Part shown: positions 33,840 through 44,150 of the stretch, in pieces | How the letters are laid out: every line of letters starts with the position of its first letter | Numbering within the stretch: the first letter of the stretch is position 1 | DNA from: Triatoma infestans | Lineage: Eukaryota; Arthropoda; Insecta; Hemiptera; Reduviidae | DNA: 64,000 nucleotides | Assembly (NCBI GenBank): GCA_011037195.1 | Contig: JAAEAF010002325.1 | Coordinates: 1 to 64,000, forward strand | Reading direction: 5' to 3' | Notes under the pieces: model-generated | What the model was told of the DNA's origin: nothing | The model's database searches: none | The model's input: only the letters and a program-made list of their open reading frames with translations | Translations under genes and position numbers: made by a program

Positions 33840-34030
33840 ATAAAAAAAAAAATAATTTGTCATCATCAAGTTCCGGCGAAGAAAATGACGACTGGCTGTA
33901 CCTGAAATGTCTAAAACCATGGTCACAGTCAAAAGGTGGAGAAAATTGGGTTAAATGCATGTATTATATAAGATGGACCCATTCAAAATGTGTTAATAAT
34001 GACCCCTAGATATATTTGCCACAATTGTAA
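33840..34030 (+). pseudogene. Transposase carboxy-terminal zinc finger (pogo/jerky type), remnant
   Basis: Plus strand: SSSSGEENDDWLYLKCLKPW, SQSKGGENWVKCMYYIRWTH, SKCVNNDP, stop, then after a shift YICHNCN. This matches the PHD-like Cys/His finger at the end of many pogo-like DDE transposases (C-x2-C...E-x-W-x-x-C-x-x-C-x-x-W-x-H-x-x-C...C-x-x-C). The first Cys of the finger and one of the middle pair are replaced. The DDE domain upstream is gone. Confidence 0.6.
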
Positions 34031-34195
34031 CTCGGAGTTAGAGATGAGAAGTGAATAGAAAAAGAATGAATGTTCGAACATTTAAGTTTGTAATAATCCA
34101 TGTGTTTGTGATTTCCTCCACGGGAGAGTATTACGCCCGAGAGAGCTCCCACCAATTGAGAGGTGCTGGCTGAATAACCCTTTAACAGGAAAATT

Positions 34196-34563
34196 GTTAT
34201 ATTTGAATTGAATTGAAAATCGTTCAGAAACACAATAGTTTATTTGTTAATTATAAAAGTATGGCACTTACATACTTCAATCCAATATGAAATAAATATT
34301 CACAACAAAACGGAAAGTGATGGGCGATGGTGCTGATAGATGAAGCGGCTGTTGGCTCTGAGTCTGAATGGCTGGTAGCTATGAATCTTGTATGTAGATG
34401 TATGAGGAAAAATTCTCTTGAGAGACACTTGAGTGCGGAGCCGTGATGGGGCCCAACAAGAATCGTCCACAGGGTGCAACGATCTGTTTTTCTCTAACGA
34501 GATGAAAACTAATGATGAAAAATATTCACTAATGGCGCTGTGTCGCTATTACATGTAACAAAA
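34196..34563 (-). repeat. LTR-like insertion inside the pogo-like element
   Basis: The ends TGTTAT...GTAACA (plus) form short inverted repeats as in LTRs. On minus an AATAAACTATTG polyadenylation-like site lies ~40 bp before the 3' end. Flanks AAAAT and AAACG do not give a clean TSD, so the boundary is uncertain. No coding sequence. Confidence 0.35.
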
Positions 34564-35103
34564 CGTGTGTCTCTCGGACAGATCCAGCTCGACTACTGCT
34601 TTGTTTGTAAGAGAATTGCAGCCAGCGCGTGGACTTTGATTCCATACAATTACAACACGAAAATATTATATAAATAGGATAAGTTCTACTTCTGCTGAAC
34701 TCTGATTTTTTTTTTATAAACTTTAACACCATGTTTAGATAATAATCAAGCTGCTATTATTATTAATATAAAGGATCTGATAATTTGTTTATTGAACACA
34801 TTTCTGTTTTATTTCCTTAAAATAAACACCCAAACATGTATTTTATACATTTATAACAACTTACCCTGCGCATGTAACAAGAAGCCCCACCGAAGGGCAC
34901 GTTGTTATACAGTATTCGCATTTTAATAGTATTTGAATTTTTGAAATGTTACTTCATTTTGAAAAATCTCAAAAAAAAAAAATATATAATTAGTAGAAAT
35001 AAATGAGAGAACAAATTAATTAATTTTCAGCAATATTGAGTGCAACAATTCAGTAATTAAAAAATGTTAACTGAAATTTGTTACAACAAGCCCCACCCTT
35101 CCC

Positions 35104-35558
35104 TATTTATTTATTTCCCCCTGCACATTTTATCTGTTCAGAATGTAAGTAAAAATAAAGACATAATCATTTCTTATAGTTATAATGATTTCCTATATTT
35201 AAATTTCATTAATATGTATTTGTTGAAAACACTCGTTTCCCTAATGAGCAATTTTCGGGCAAGACTTTTTTTTTTCCAATTAAAATGAGTGCTTCAGTAA
35301 GAAACATGATTATACTATAACTATAGTGAGACCTCTTAATGAAAGACCACTTTCATTTAATGCAATGCCGGGTAGTAAACATAAAATTTATATAGAAAGT
35401 TAAAGGCTGCCTTAATTCCTAAACTTATGCCAGACACGTGAGTTTTTTCCCATTTAATCTACTACTATTTCGTTATATTAAAGTAAATTTTAGTAGTTTA
35501 TAAAACAAGTTAATAAACTTAAGAGGTTTTTTATTGAACAAATTGCAATTTTTTTTTC
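35104..35558. other. AT-rich intergenic DNA
   Basis: No recognisable feature. Confidence 0.4.
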
Positions 35559-35683
35559 ACTCTCTTACTCTTAGTAAGAAATATTACGATCGTGCCAGAT
35601 TTTCGTAATTGAGTTTTCACCAGAAATACACGTTTTGATGTCCCCTGAGTCCAAAAAAAAAAGAAGTGGTTTCTACAAATGTC

Positions 35684-35722
<39 letters not shown>

Positions 35723-35967
35723 CGTGTGAGTCTATGTGCGAACAGAATATTTCAAAAACAAAAGAAATTGCAAGAAGCTCAAATTTGCTTTTCCGTTTAG
35801 GTAGAGACAAGAAGATTTCAGGTAAAATACACCAACAGGAAGTACCCCGTTTTTTCCTTCAGGTTTTTTGTGATTTTCTCTAAAAACAGCTCCAACGATT
35901 TTCTCACATATAAAGAGCTACAATCTTTTATTTGAAACATTTCTCCGGGAAAATTTTCTTCAAGGGA

Positions 35968-36554
35968 TCTGTTCGGTCGCGGCGTCTTTGAGGCTTAAAT
36001 TTCATTCTGTTTCTGTATATTTCTATTTTTTTTTATTACTCTGTTTATTGCGTGTGCACTTTAATCCCCTGTTACTTTCCAAACCACTATTTCCTGTTTC
36101 TTCTTTCATCTTCGGCCTCGTTCTTACGTTCCCCGCATTTTTCCCTCTCGTTCTATCTTGGTGGTGGGATTGTCGGCTCTCTTTATCTTTTGGAATTCGC
36201 ACGTTATTTCAGTTTCCCACACCCTTCAAACGTTCTTATTTCTCTAAAATTTCCTCACTGACTTCTTCTTCTGGTTGCGATAACTTGTTTTATTCTCTTC
36301 TGTGCATTCACGTTTGTACCCGCCTTTTCGTAGTGCTTGTCGCCCTCGCCTTATACGCGCCTATTCACCCGGATAGTTTCATTCTTTTATTTATCGGTGA
36401 ATAATAAGAAGCACTTCTAGCGCCATCTCCTTCAAAAGGATACACCGTTCGCACCTTGGTGGACTCACAATCGTCTGGCAGTTCAACAGCAGCGTCAATC
36501 GCTTTCACGGAGCACTCCAACCCCTTTCCTTTTACCTGATATCCTTTCTTTCGC

Positions 36555-36610
<56 letters not shown>

Positions 36611-36795
36611 TACATAATATATATATACGCCACCTCTTCCTTTCTCAGTCCGCCTTTCGTCTCATCAACCCTTCTTCTATTCATCACCGTCACCAAAGTA
36701 AGTCTCGTTTTCATTGTTTAACATTATTATCAATTTTTTTTGTGTATTTGCCAGTACTCGCCATCTTGCCTTGGGTGTCTGCCGCACAGATAGGA
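35968..36795. mobile_element. Unidentified insertion in HLN
   Basis: The block breaks HLN between AAGGGATCT and GGATCTTTTAGGGG; GGATCT on both sides looks like a short TSD. It is pyrimidine-rich on plus and contains a (CA)n run (36558-36606). Several overlapping frames exist but none resembles a protein family. Confidence 0.4.
36558..36606. repeat. (CA)n microsatellite
   Basis: About 24 CA units; the Cys/Val-rich readings across it are artefacts. Confidence 0.95.
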
Positions 36796-36872
36796 TCTTT
36801 TAGGGGAGAGATAGAGTTATGTTTGCCTCTAATGTACTATTTCAGTGTATTGTATAATTGTGTCATCTAAAT

Positions 36873-39759
36873 GGAATTAAAGCCCTCTGCAGGTTCGGGA
36901 GAAAGAATAGGCCTCCCTTGTTTAGGGTGTCGTAGAAGGCGACTAAAAGAGCACCAGTGCTGTCTTGGACAATGGGAGTACGGATACTCAAAGGCTTGGA
37001 GAATGTCACTGCTAAATCAAATCAAGAAGAGGCGAGCTTCTTTAGTCGAAGTGGAAACAACTCGCTTAGGGGTAAGGCACCCTAAACAAAGGCCTCTGGC
37101 CCTCCAAGTTTGGGGGTTAGGCATAGGGCCAACCCCCTACCCTGTAAATGATACATTGTTACGAAATCGCCAAATGATAATCGACCCAGACACGGATTAA
37201 GGACGATAGGAACATTGAATGTGAGAAGCCTTTATAGTCCTGGAGCATCGTAAGCTCGAAGAGGAACTTAAGAACTATGGGATAGACAGCCTGGTGGCAC
37301 AAGAAATAAGGTGGAGATCGAACGAAATTACACAACTAAAAGATTACATCCTAATAGTGGCAATACAGCCAATATTATTGGAACTGGCTTCTTAGGTGGA
37401 GGAAGAGTAAAACATGCGATAATGAAGTTCCTCCCAGTTAATGAATAATATGTGTCATAAGAGTAAGAGGAAAGTTTAGAAACATGACTTTAGTAGGCGT
37501 TAATGCTCCAACAGAGGATGCTGATCCTGATGTGAAGGAATATTTTTATGCAAAGTTGGACAGCATATGTAATGATAACCCAGGTCATGATAGTAAAATC
37601 ATCTTATATAGGAGATTTTAATGCCAAGATGGGCAAAGAGGAAGTGTACCGCCCAACGATTGGACCTTCTAGTAAAAATGAAGAAAATAATGACAACGGG
37701 AACAGAATGATTGACTTCGCTGCTGGCAAGAGTTTAAGATTCGGCAGTACATATTTCCAGCAGAGCGTACATCTTGAAACCTGGGTATCCCCAGATGGCT
37801 TAACGCGGAATCAAATAGATCACTTGCTTATAGACTCGAGACATATCTGACAAGATGTAAAGAGTTTCGGAGGAGCAGATGTAGACTCTGACCATTTTTT
37901 GCTTAAGGCAAAGGTGTCGCAGAGAATAACAATTAAAGTTGCTTGAAAAGGTGATAAAAGAAGAATTTATAACACAGAGATACTGGAACTGGATCAATGT
38001 AGAGAAGCTTTTGTATAGAGGATAGAACATTTTCTAAATCCCGAAATGAGAGTTCTGAATGATGAAGATGATAGTAGTGAAGAGATAGAAGGCGTATGGA
38101 GGAGAATTAAGGAAGCAGTGCAGACAGCTGCGGTAGAAACGATTGGGGAACGAGGAAAACAGGAGAAAAAGGACTGGTATGATGATGAAATGAAGGTGGC
38201 TCTGGAAAAAAGGAATAAAGACAGGCAAAAAATGCTGACAAGAAAAACAAGGAGTAGTTGCATGAATATAAGGCCAGGAGGAAGTTGGCAAAGAATATAT
38301 GTCGGAGAAAGAAGAGGGAGGCGGAGAGGAAGAAGGTGGAACAATTACAACAGGATTATGATGAGCGCAGGAGTAGGAATATTTTCAAGGCTCTAAGAAG
38401 CGCCAGGACAGATACCAATCTAGGCTGGGCTGTATAGTGGATAAGGATTGAGAGCTATTGGCTGGAAAAGATGGAATCATCAAAAGATGGGCAGAATATT
38501 TTCAAAAACTACTAAAAGTGAGATCAGTATTGCAGTGGATAGAAGCGTTGAAATACCGCCAGATGAGGATGTCAATTCCATCAAGGGAAGAGTTTGATGA
38601 TGTTTAGATGCCATGAAAAGTAATAAAGCCCCAGGAGAAGATGATATTATTGTTGCGATGTTGAAAAGTGGAGGAGAGCTCTTAAGAGAAGAGTTGCGTA
38701 AAAGTTGGTTTTAAAGTGTGGCTAAAAGAGGAGACACACACTGCCAAACGATTGGAAGAGTGCTTTGATTTGCCCCTTGCACAAGAAGGGAAGTAAGCTG
38801 AAATACACGAACTATTGCGGTATAGCTGTTCTTATTTCGCAAACAAAGTGTTAGTACTGCTAATTCCCAAGAAAATCTCCGACAGAGCTGAAGACATCTT
38901 AGGGGCCTACCAGTATGGTTTTAGCAAGGAAAGATGCTAGACCGATCAGATTTTTGTCAATGAGAATGTTGATGGACAAATTTTAGGAAAATAATATTGA
39001 CCTCCATCAAATTTATGTGGATTTTAAGATGGCATATGACAAAGTCTCCCGGATAAGACTTGTTAGTTGTATGAGGAAACTCCAGATACCAGCCAAGCTG
39101 ATCAGACTGGTAAAAATGACCATGACCAGTACCAATGCAAAATTAGTCATTCAGAATACTGTGTCAGGGGGGGATTTCCTGTAAATGTGGGGCTGAGGCA
39201 AGGAAATCCGATGCCCTCTGTTTATTTTTTTTTTAATTTAAGGCGCGTCAACATCTATGGTCATTGGCGCCCGGAGCCTTTCTGTGCACCCTGCCTCCGG
39301 ACAGTGTTCTCTCGTTACAGACAACACTGTCAATCGCCGGACAGTGAGCTGTAGGAGGCTCCTAGGAAGAAAAAAATCTAAGGGTAGCACAGCTGTGCTC
39401 GAACCCGGGACTTCCACGTGGGAGTCCAGTACGCTAACCACTTAACTAATCCCTTCTCTGCCGGTGCACTTTAATTTAATTCTTGAAGTGGCTGTCCGTA
39501 ATATAACCCGGAATCCCGGGAGTAGCATTTATAACCGCGTATCACAGCTTTTTGCTTTGCCAATGATGTAGCAATTGTTGCAAGATCGGCAGCTGCATTA
39601 AAACATGATTTGGGGGGATTAAAGGAAGGAACCGCAAAATATGGTCTATTTAGAAATAAATGAGGAAAAGACTAAATATATGTTGACCACAAGAAGATTG
39701 AGGAGATTCGCGACTTACAAGTTACTGAACATCGCTTTAAGGCTACAAAAGATGCTGAT
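36873..39759 (+). pseudogene. RTE-like LINE remnant: 5' leader, endonuclease, reverse transcriptase
   Basis: The leader CCCTCTGCAGGTTCGGGAG with GGCGACTAAAAGAGC is typical of RTE-type elements. The endonuclease reads GTLNVRSLYSPG, IGDFNAKMGKEEVYRPTIG, DNGNRMIDFAAGKSLRFGST, WVSPDGLTRNQIDHLLIDSR and DSDHFLLKAK. RT pieces are MKSNKAPGEDDIIVAMLKSG, KKGSKLKYTNYCGIAV-like, VDFKMAYDKVSRI, VNVGLRQGNPMPS and, after the SINE1 insert, FNLILEVAVRNI and FANDVAI (the YADD box as ANDV). Many stops and frameshifts. The 3' end is missing: HLN sequence follows directly. Confidence 0.8.
39221..39455 (-). mobile_element. SINE1, full-length copy inside the RTE remnant
   Basis: Minus strand: GAAGGGATTAGTTAAGTGG and TTAGCGTACTGGACTCCCAC (A box and anticodon region), B box GGTTCGAGCAC, shared body, tail as T-run at 39221-39235. 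CTCTG occurs on both sides (39216-39220; 39456-39460), a minimal TSD. Removing the insert nearly rejoins the RT frame (MPS...LFNLILE). Confidence 0.82.
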
Positions 39760-39804
39760 GTGAGTGTTTCACACTAGAACTTAATTAATTTGAAAATAAT
39801 TTAT

Positions 39805-39970
39805 TATAATATCGGATATCTGCTGCTTTATCCGTCGTAGCATGCATATTCCTTTTGTTTCTGACCGGTTTAAGATTTTCATCCATCGTCACAGCAAATT
39901 CATTCAAGTTCTTGTAAAGAATTCATTTCAACGCAGTTTCTGTTACACTCACAATTGTTGGTTTGTTAAT
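39805..39970 (-). repeat. FB2 fragment (arm plus middle)
   Basis: CTTTATCCGTCGTAGCATGC, TCTGACCGGTTTAAGATTTT and CATCCATCGTCACAGC match the FB2 arm. The following ~75 bp match the middle of the 12.2-kb copy, inverted. The core reads TGACGA and CTTAAACCGGTC on minus, so catalysis is unlikely. Confidence 0.55.
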
Positions 39971-40636
39971 TTGTCACATTGAGAAGAATGGAGATTTGTT
40001 AGATTGAAATCTGTACACCGATAGACAATGAAATAACAGATAAATAATCGCATAAATTCATAGTAATTAGGTGATCATTTATTTATTTATTAAAGCCAAG
40101 CTTTTTTGTTTATCCTACTACTACTAAGGAAGTGGAATCATTGAGATCTTGTAAATTTTTTAAAATTGTTTTTTTAACCGGAAATACATGTTTGAATTTC
40201 AGTGAGTTGCGAAAAAGTTTAGTGAATATCATGTGTGTGTGTATGTATGTGTGTGTGTGTGTATGTATGTATCTGTGTGCATGTGAACAAAATATTTCAA
40301 TAACAAAAAAACAAAAACAAAAAATGTAGGAAGTTCAAATTTAGTTTTCCGGTTTAGTTATATCATTGCAACCAGCACGGAGGTTACTATCAAAATCCAT
40401 CAACCAAAAAAAAAAAAAAAACTGATTTTACTGAATTTTATTCATTTTTTGTGATTTTCTTAACAAAAGCATCTCTCCGTTCATTAAATTTTATTGAAAC
40501 TCTTGCCACTTTAATTTTAAAATATCTGTTCGGGAAAATTGATTTTCTGGGTGGGGTGGGGGTGGTGATGAGGGTGGGGAATAGTAACCTTGAGCTGTTC
40601 TCTAATGAACTGTTTCAATATAATGTATAGTTTTTA

Positions 40637-40897
40637 TGTCCTCACGGGTTGGTCTAATGGCTAGCGCACTCGTCTTTCGTACGAGAATTCTGGGTTCGAT
40701 TTCTATGAAGGCAAAGTCGGTGTTGACCCAGCATCGTGGTGCAAAGTGGGAAGCTACAGTTAGTAGCACCCTAGGTAGCGAAGGCCGGAACTAAGCGGCG
40801 TGGAAACTGTGGCGTGCTTGTCACACGCATCACTATTCAAATTGCCGTTTGGCTAAGCCCTGGTCCTTAATGGGCTGTTGCGCCATTATAGGGTAGG
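40637..40897 (+). mobile_element. SINE2, tRNA-derived SINE with 12-bp TSD
   Basis: 261 bp. The head has an A box TGGTCTAATGG, a 17-nt anticodon arm CTCGTCTTTCGTACGAG whose loop would show TTC (glutamate-like), and a B box GGTTCGATTTC (one mismatch). The body ends in CTTAATGGGCTGTTGCGCCA and ATTATAGGGTAG. Flanks GTATAGTTTTTA (40625-40636) and GTATAGTTTCTA (40898-40909) are the TSD. Body and head are unrelated to SINE1. Confidence 0.8.
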
Positions 40898-41037
40898 GTA
40901 TAGTTTCTACCATCGCATAATTTTAATAAACATTAGAAGCATTGCAAGTAAATTGGATTAACCGGAACTGCGATTTTATAGAAAAAGGTTTTAAGCATTT
41001 TTTTTTTTGCAATTTTCTTAACAACAACTAAAATATA

Positions 41038-41287
41038 GGGAAGGGAATAGCTAAGTGGTTAGCGTACTTGACTCCCACGCGGAGAACCCGGGTTCGAATC
41101 CAGCTTGCTACCCTTAGATTTTTTCTTCCTACAAGCCTCTACGCTTACTGTACCGTGATGGACAGTGTTGTCTATAACGAGAGAACACTGCCCGGAGGTC
41201 AGCATTGCACTCAAAAGGCTTCGGGTGCCAATGATCATAGATGTTGACGCGCCTTAAATTAAAAAAAAAAACAAAAAAAAAAAAAAA
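41038..41287 (+). mobile_element. SINE1, full-length copy
   Basis: Starts GGGAAGGGAATAGCTAAGTG; A box TAGCTAAGTGG, B box GGTTCGAATCC. The body ends CATAGATGTTGACGCGCC and TTAAATT, then poly-A with one C. TSD CTAAAATA (41028-41035) and CTAGAATA (41288-41295), one mismatch. The anticodon-arm region CTCCCACGCGGAG recalls glycine tRNA with CCC. Confidence 0.88.
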
Positions 41288-41831
41288 CTAGAATAGTTGG
41301 AATGGTAAATACGATTCATACAAATTAAATATCAATGGAATTATAATAGAACATTAAACTTGGAATGATAATAGATATAAAGGTAATCACTTTTATTTAA
41401 AATCTTTTCCCACAAGGATTGATTTAAAGGGTGTTTTGAAGGAATCTTGACGTAGGATTTCAAATGTCATGGGTTTTGTTCGTTCTATTTTTAGGACTAA
41501 AATTTAATCGTTTCAAACAGTACTACTTAATATAGATGCTAACAACATGTACAATCCACAATCTCTAAATCTATGTAAAAGTGTGGACTATAACTTTTAA
41601 GTTTACAAAATATTTGTAAATATTTTTAATAGTATTGCATTAAAAGAGCTAATGTCTTTTGAATATTTCACACTAGATTTTTTTTGGGGGGTAGTGATGG
41701 GGATATAATGCAATGCGATAATAAAAGATATATTGTTGCCCTGATCAAGACCTCTTAATCTACAGTACTCCTTCCAAGTGTATTTCACTCAAAAATTAAA
41801 TTTTAAGAACTGGGAAGGTTCTAGAGACGTA

Positions 41832-42771
41832 AGGCATGTCCAGTAAGTAAGTGTACGAAGGTTCTCACGGCCGGAGGGATTTTGTTTTCGACATGTTGGC
41901 TACACTATCGTGTAGCCTGATTCCTCCCCTCCGCAACGAGACCGGTTCGAGATCAGTATGTTGAGAACTGTCGACGCGACAATATGTTTCGTGAAAAATG
42001 TCAATCCAATCTCCCGCCAAGTGTGAAATACGCGGCGTCATCCGTTATCTCGTTTGGAAGGGAAAAACTCCGGTTGAGGTTTATAATGAGGTAAAAACTG
42101 CATATGGTGATAAAGCTATGAATCGTACGAGTGTGTTCAAGTGGTGTCGCGAGTCTCAACAGTGGCGTCACACCTCTTCACCCTCCGCCAAAAAGTTCAA
42201 AACCACAATTTCAGCCAAGAAAATCATGGCACCCGTGTTTTGGGACTGTCAAGGCATAATTTTAATTGAATATATGCCTCAAGGGAAGACCATCAACTCT
42301 GCAAGATACTGTGAGACCCTAAAAAAATTGCGGAGGGCGATTCAGAACAAAAGGAGAACACAAAAAGAGAACGACAATGCCAGACCACACAAGGCCAACG
42401 CCACGAAGGAACTGCTTGCCTCGTTTAAATGGGATGTCCTGAACTATCCCGCACATTCCCTTGACCTAGCACCTTCAGATTACTATCTCTTTACCTCTCT
42501 GAAGTTGCACATGGGTGGAAAAAGGTTTTCAACCGACGAGGAGGTGAAAGGGAGGTGGAGAAGTGGACGAAGGGGTTGGCGGGAAACTACTTCGAGGAAG
42601 GCATCAAAAAAATAATACCCCGGTTCACCACCACCTGCATTGAGAGGAATGTGGTGACTATGTCGAAAAATAGCTTACATATGTACTAATGTAACCAGGT
42701 AATTTTTTTGTTCAAATAAAAATTTTTGTAACCTACAAAAATTCAGTCACTTACTTAGTGGACATGCCTCG
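41832..42771 (+). mobile_element. Mariner element with in-frame internal deletion
   Basis: About 940 bp instead of the usual ~1.3 kb. The terminal inverted repeats agree: AGGCATGTCCAGTAAGTAAG at 41832, and on minus from 42769 AGGCATGTCCACTAAGTAAG. TA lies directly before the left end (41830-41831) and two bases beyond the right repeat (42772-42773). It encodes a shortened transposase (41998-42615). Confidence 0.85.
41998..42692 (+). pseudogene. Mariner transposase, internally deleted
   Basis: The amino-terminal helix-turn-helix region is present (SPAKCEIRGVIRYLVWKGKT, KTAYGDKAMNRTSVFKWCRE). It jumps in frame to QWRHTSSPSAKKFKTT and IMAPVFWDCQGIILIEYMPQ, deleting roughly the linker, second DNA-binding helix and the first catalytic Asp (the GDETW motif). 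The remaining two Asp residues are intact: NDNARPH and SLDLAPSDYYLF, separated by 34 residues as in D,D34D. A frameshift at ~42548 ends the first frame at 42615; the correct tail (KWTKGLAGNYFEEGIKK) continues to ~42692. Inactive as a nuclease, but it might still bind its terminal repeats. Confidence 0.85.
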
Positions 42772-42773
42772 TA

Positions 42774-43943
42774 TTTTTTTTGAAGAGCCATAATACATTC
42801 AATTTTAACTACAATTTTCGGTTTGTTAGCATTGTTGCGGTTGTGAGCATTGTTGTAAGAACTGGAAATTAATGATAAAGTGTTAAATGTTTCCTGCTTA
42901 TTTGTTTGGTAAAAAATGATCAATTAGTGGCAATTGCCTAGTTAAATTTCTGTCTTTTTGAATGAAGATTCTGAAGTGGTAGGGTAAATATTATATTTCT
43001 CTATTCTTTTAATTTCATTCAAACTCAAAAAATATCAGTTCGATTCATTGACTTGTCATCTTTCTTCCGCTAACAGAAAGAATCGTTTCAACTATAGCCC
43101 GAAGTTTGTATCATTCCAATGATTTGCACCATCATTCTGTTAGATCTTAGTGTACGAAATAAGATCAATATTTTTAATATCAAATAAGCAAGGGATATAA
43201 TTTTTTTTTTTTTTAGAACTGCCGTGAAATAAAAGAAAAGAAATCGCTTTTAAAGTAAGTGTGAATATTATATTAAGCTCTAGATACGAGGTGGTGAATA
43301 CATAACATATATCTGCATTTATCGAAAAGCTACTACTGGTAGTTTTAATATAAACGTCACAATTTATAATATACACCTGTCCCCATAGTTCTACATTTGG
43401 ATTGCAAGACTTTCCTTTATTTCCAATAACTACCTACATCTTCTTCTTTTTTCAATTCCTAATAGAGGAATTATTTAAACAAATTTATATTTAATATTTA
43501 AAGTTCCTATATGATTTCGAATTTTTAATTGGACGGAATATTGGAGACATTATTATTGACAGAAAATCATATAACTTCTAAAAACACCAAATAAAAACTT
43601 GTTTCATTAAATATAGACGTCGTGCCAAAGGCGTCAGGGCACTACAACTTTCAGAGGTCCCGCGACTTCAAAATAATTGTTACAGTCCTCAGAGGGCTCT
43701 GTGAAGTTCAGAATCTGCTATTGACATACAAAAATCCAGAATATGGATCTGAATCTCAGTTGGTTTAAAAATTTTTATCCAATCCCAAAATGATGTCCAA
43801 AAAAAAAAAAATCTTATCTTGATGTTTTGTTTTAAAATATATTGATTTTATCTAGAAAGGAAATATGGTTGTTTAATTTGTGACTCAAGGATAGAAAAGA
43901 AACGAAATCTCCAAAACAAATTGAGAAATACGAATATTTAAAG
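42774..43943. other. AT-rich intergenic DNA
   Basis: No recognised gene or repeat; a GC-richer patch at 43615-43720 is unassigned. Confidence 0.4.
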
Positions 43944-43955
43944 TTTTGTTGATAT
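43944..43955. repeat. Target-site duplication, left copy (FB2)
   Basis: TTTTGTTGATAT, identical to 44107-44118. Confidence 0.8.
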
Positions 43956-44106
43956 CTGGTATTTTATCCGTCGTAGCTTGCATATTTATGTTCTTCCTGA
44001 CCGGTTTCGGATTTTCATCTATCGTCAGAGCTCTGCGTATGCATGCTACGACGGATAAAATACCAGATGTTATCCAGCATTGCGGATCCATCCACATATT
44101 CAACAA
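43956..44106 (+). mobile_element. FB2 foldback element with perfect 12-bp TSD
   Basis: 151 bp; the arms (CTGGTATTTTATCCGTCGTA and its inverse TACGACGGATAAAATACCAG) nearly touch. The right arm extends further, through TGTTATCCAGCATTGCGG, and ends ATATTCAACAA, the same kind of 3' end as FB1 (CACAACAA). The left arm holds a hammerhead-like core on minus. Shortest and best-bounded member of the family. Confidence 0.8.
43996..44028 (-). ncRNA. Hammerhead-like core in FB2
   Basis: On minus: CTGACGA (44028-44022), T, AGAT-GAAA-ATCC, GAAA, CCGGTC. All core bases are present, but stem II has one mismatch and stem I pairs only weakly. The arrangement is the same as FB1 with different stem sequences, so structure is kept while sequence changes. 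Confidence 0.5.
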
Positions 44107-44118
44107 TTTTGTTGATAT
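44107..44118. repeat. Target-site duplication, right copy (FB2)
   Basis: Perfect repeat of 43944-43955. Confidence 0.8.
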
Positions 44119-44150
44119 ATTATATTAATTTTAATGAGAAGTATAATAAG

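Larger units (their letters stand above)
33309..35103 (+). mobile_element. Pogo-like DNA transposon, internally decayed
   Basis: Terminal inverted repeats GGGGACGGTGGGGCTTGCTG at 33309 and, on minus, GGGAAGGGTGGGGCTTGTTG from 35103, each flanked by TA (33307-33308, 35104-35105), the target of the Tc1/mariner/pogo superfamily. The motif TGTAACAACTTGCCCCAC recurs at 33698-33715 and, as TGTAACAAGAAGCCCCACC, at 34873-34891. Only the transposase tail survives inside (33840-34030), and an LTR-like insert occupies 34196-34563. Confidence 0.65.
35559..39778 (+). mobile_element. HLN (Helentron-like) element, host of two large insertions
   Basis: The 5' end (ACTCTCTTACTCTTAGTAAG) and a GT microsatellite (35689-35727) run to 35967. 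HLN sequence resumes at 36796-36872 (TAGGGGAGAGATAGAGTTATG... GTGTCATCTAAATG). The 3' end GTGAGTGTTTCACACTAGA closes the copy at 39760-39778. In between lie an unidentified 828-bp insert and the RTE-like LINE. Total host sequence is roughly half a normal HLN. Confidence 0.6.
40101..41677 (+). mobile_element. HLN (Helentron-like) element, host of two SINEs
   Basis: A diverged HLN: CGGAAATACATGTTTGAATT, GT run (40232-40263), CCGGTTTAG block, TGATTTTCTTAACAAAAGC, a gap, and the 3' end TATTTCACACTAGA before a T-run. It is interrupted by SINE2 (40637-40897) and SINE1 (41038-41287). Confidence 0.55.

Noticed and set aside
36365..36714. Cys/Val-rich open frames
   Set aside because: Produced by the (CA)n microsatellite at 36558-36606.
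40640..40712. Functional tRNA-Glu or other tRNA gene
   Set aside because: The acceptor stem does not close and the sequence continues into a SINE body with TSDs.
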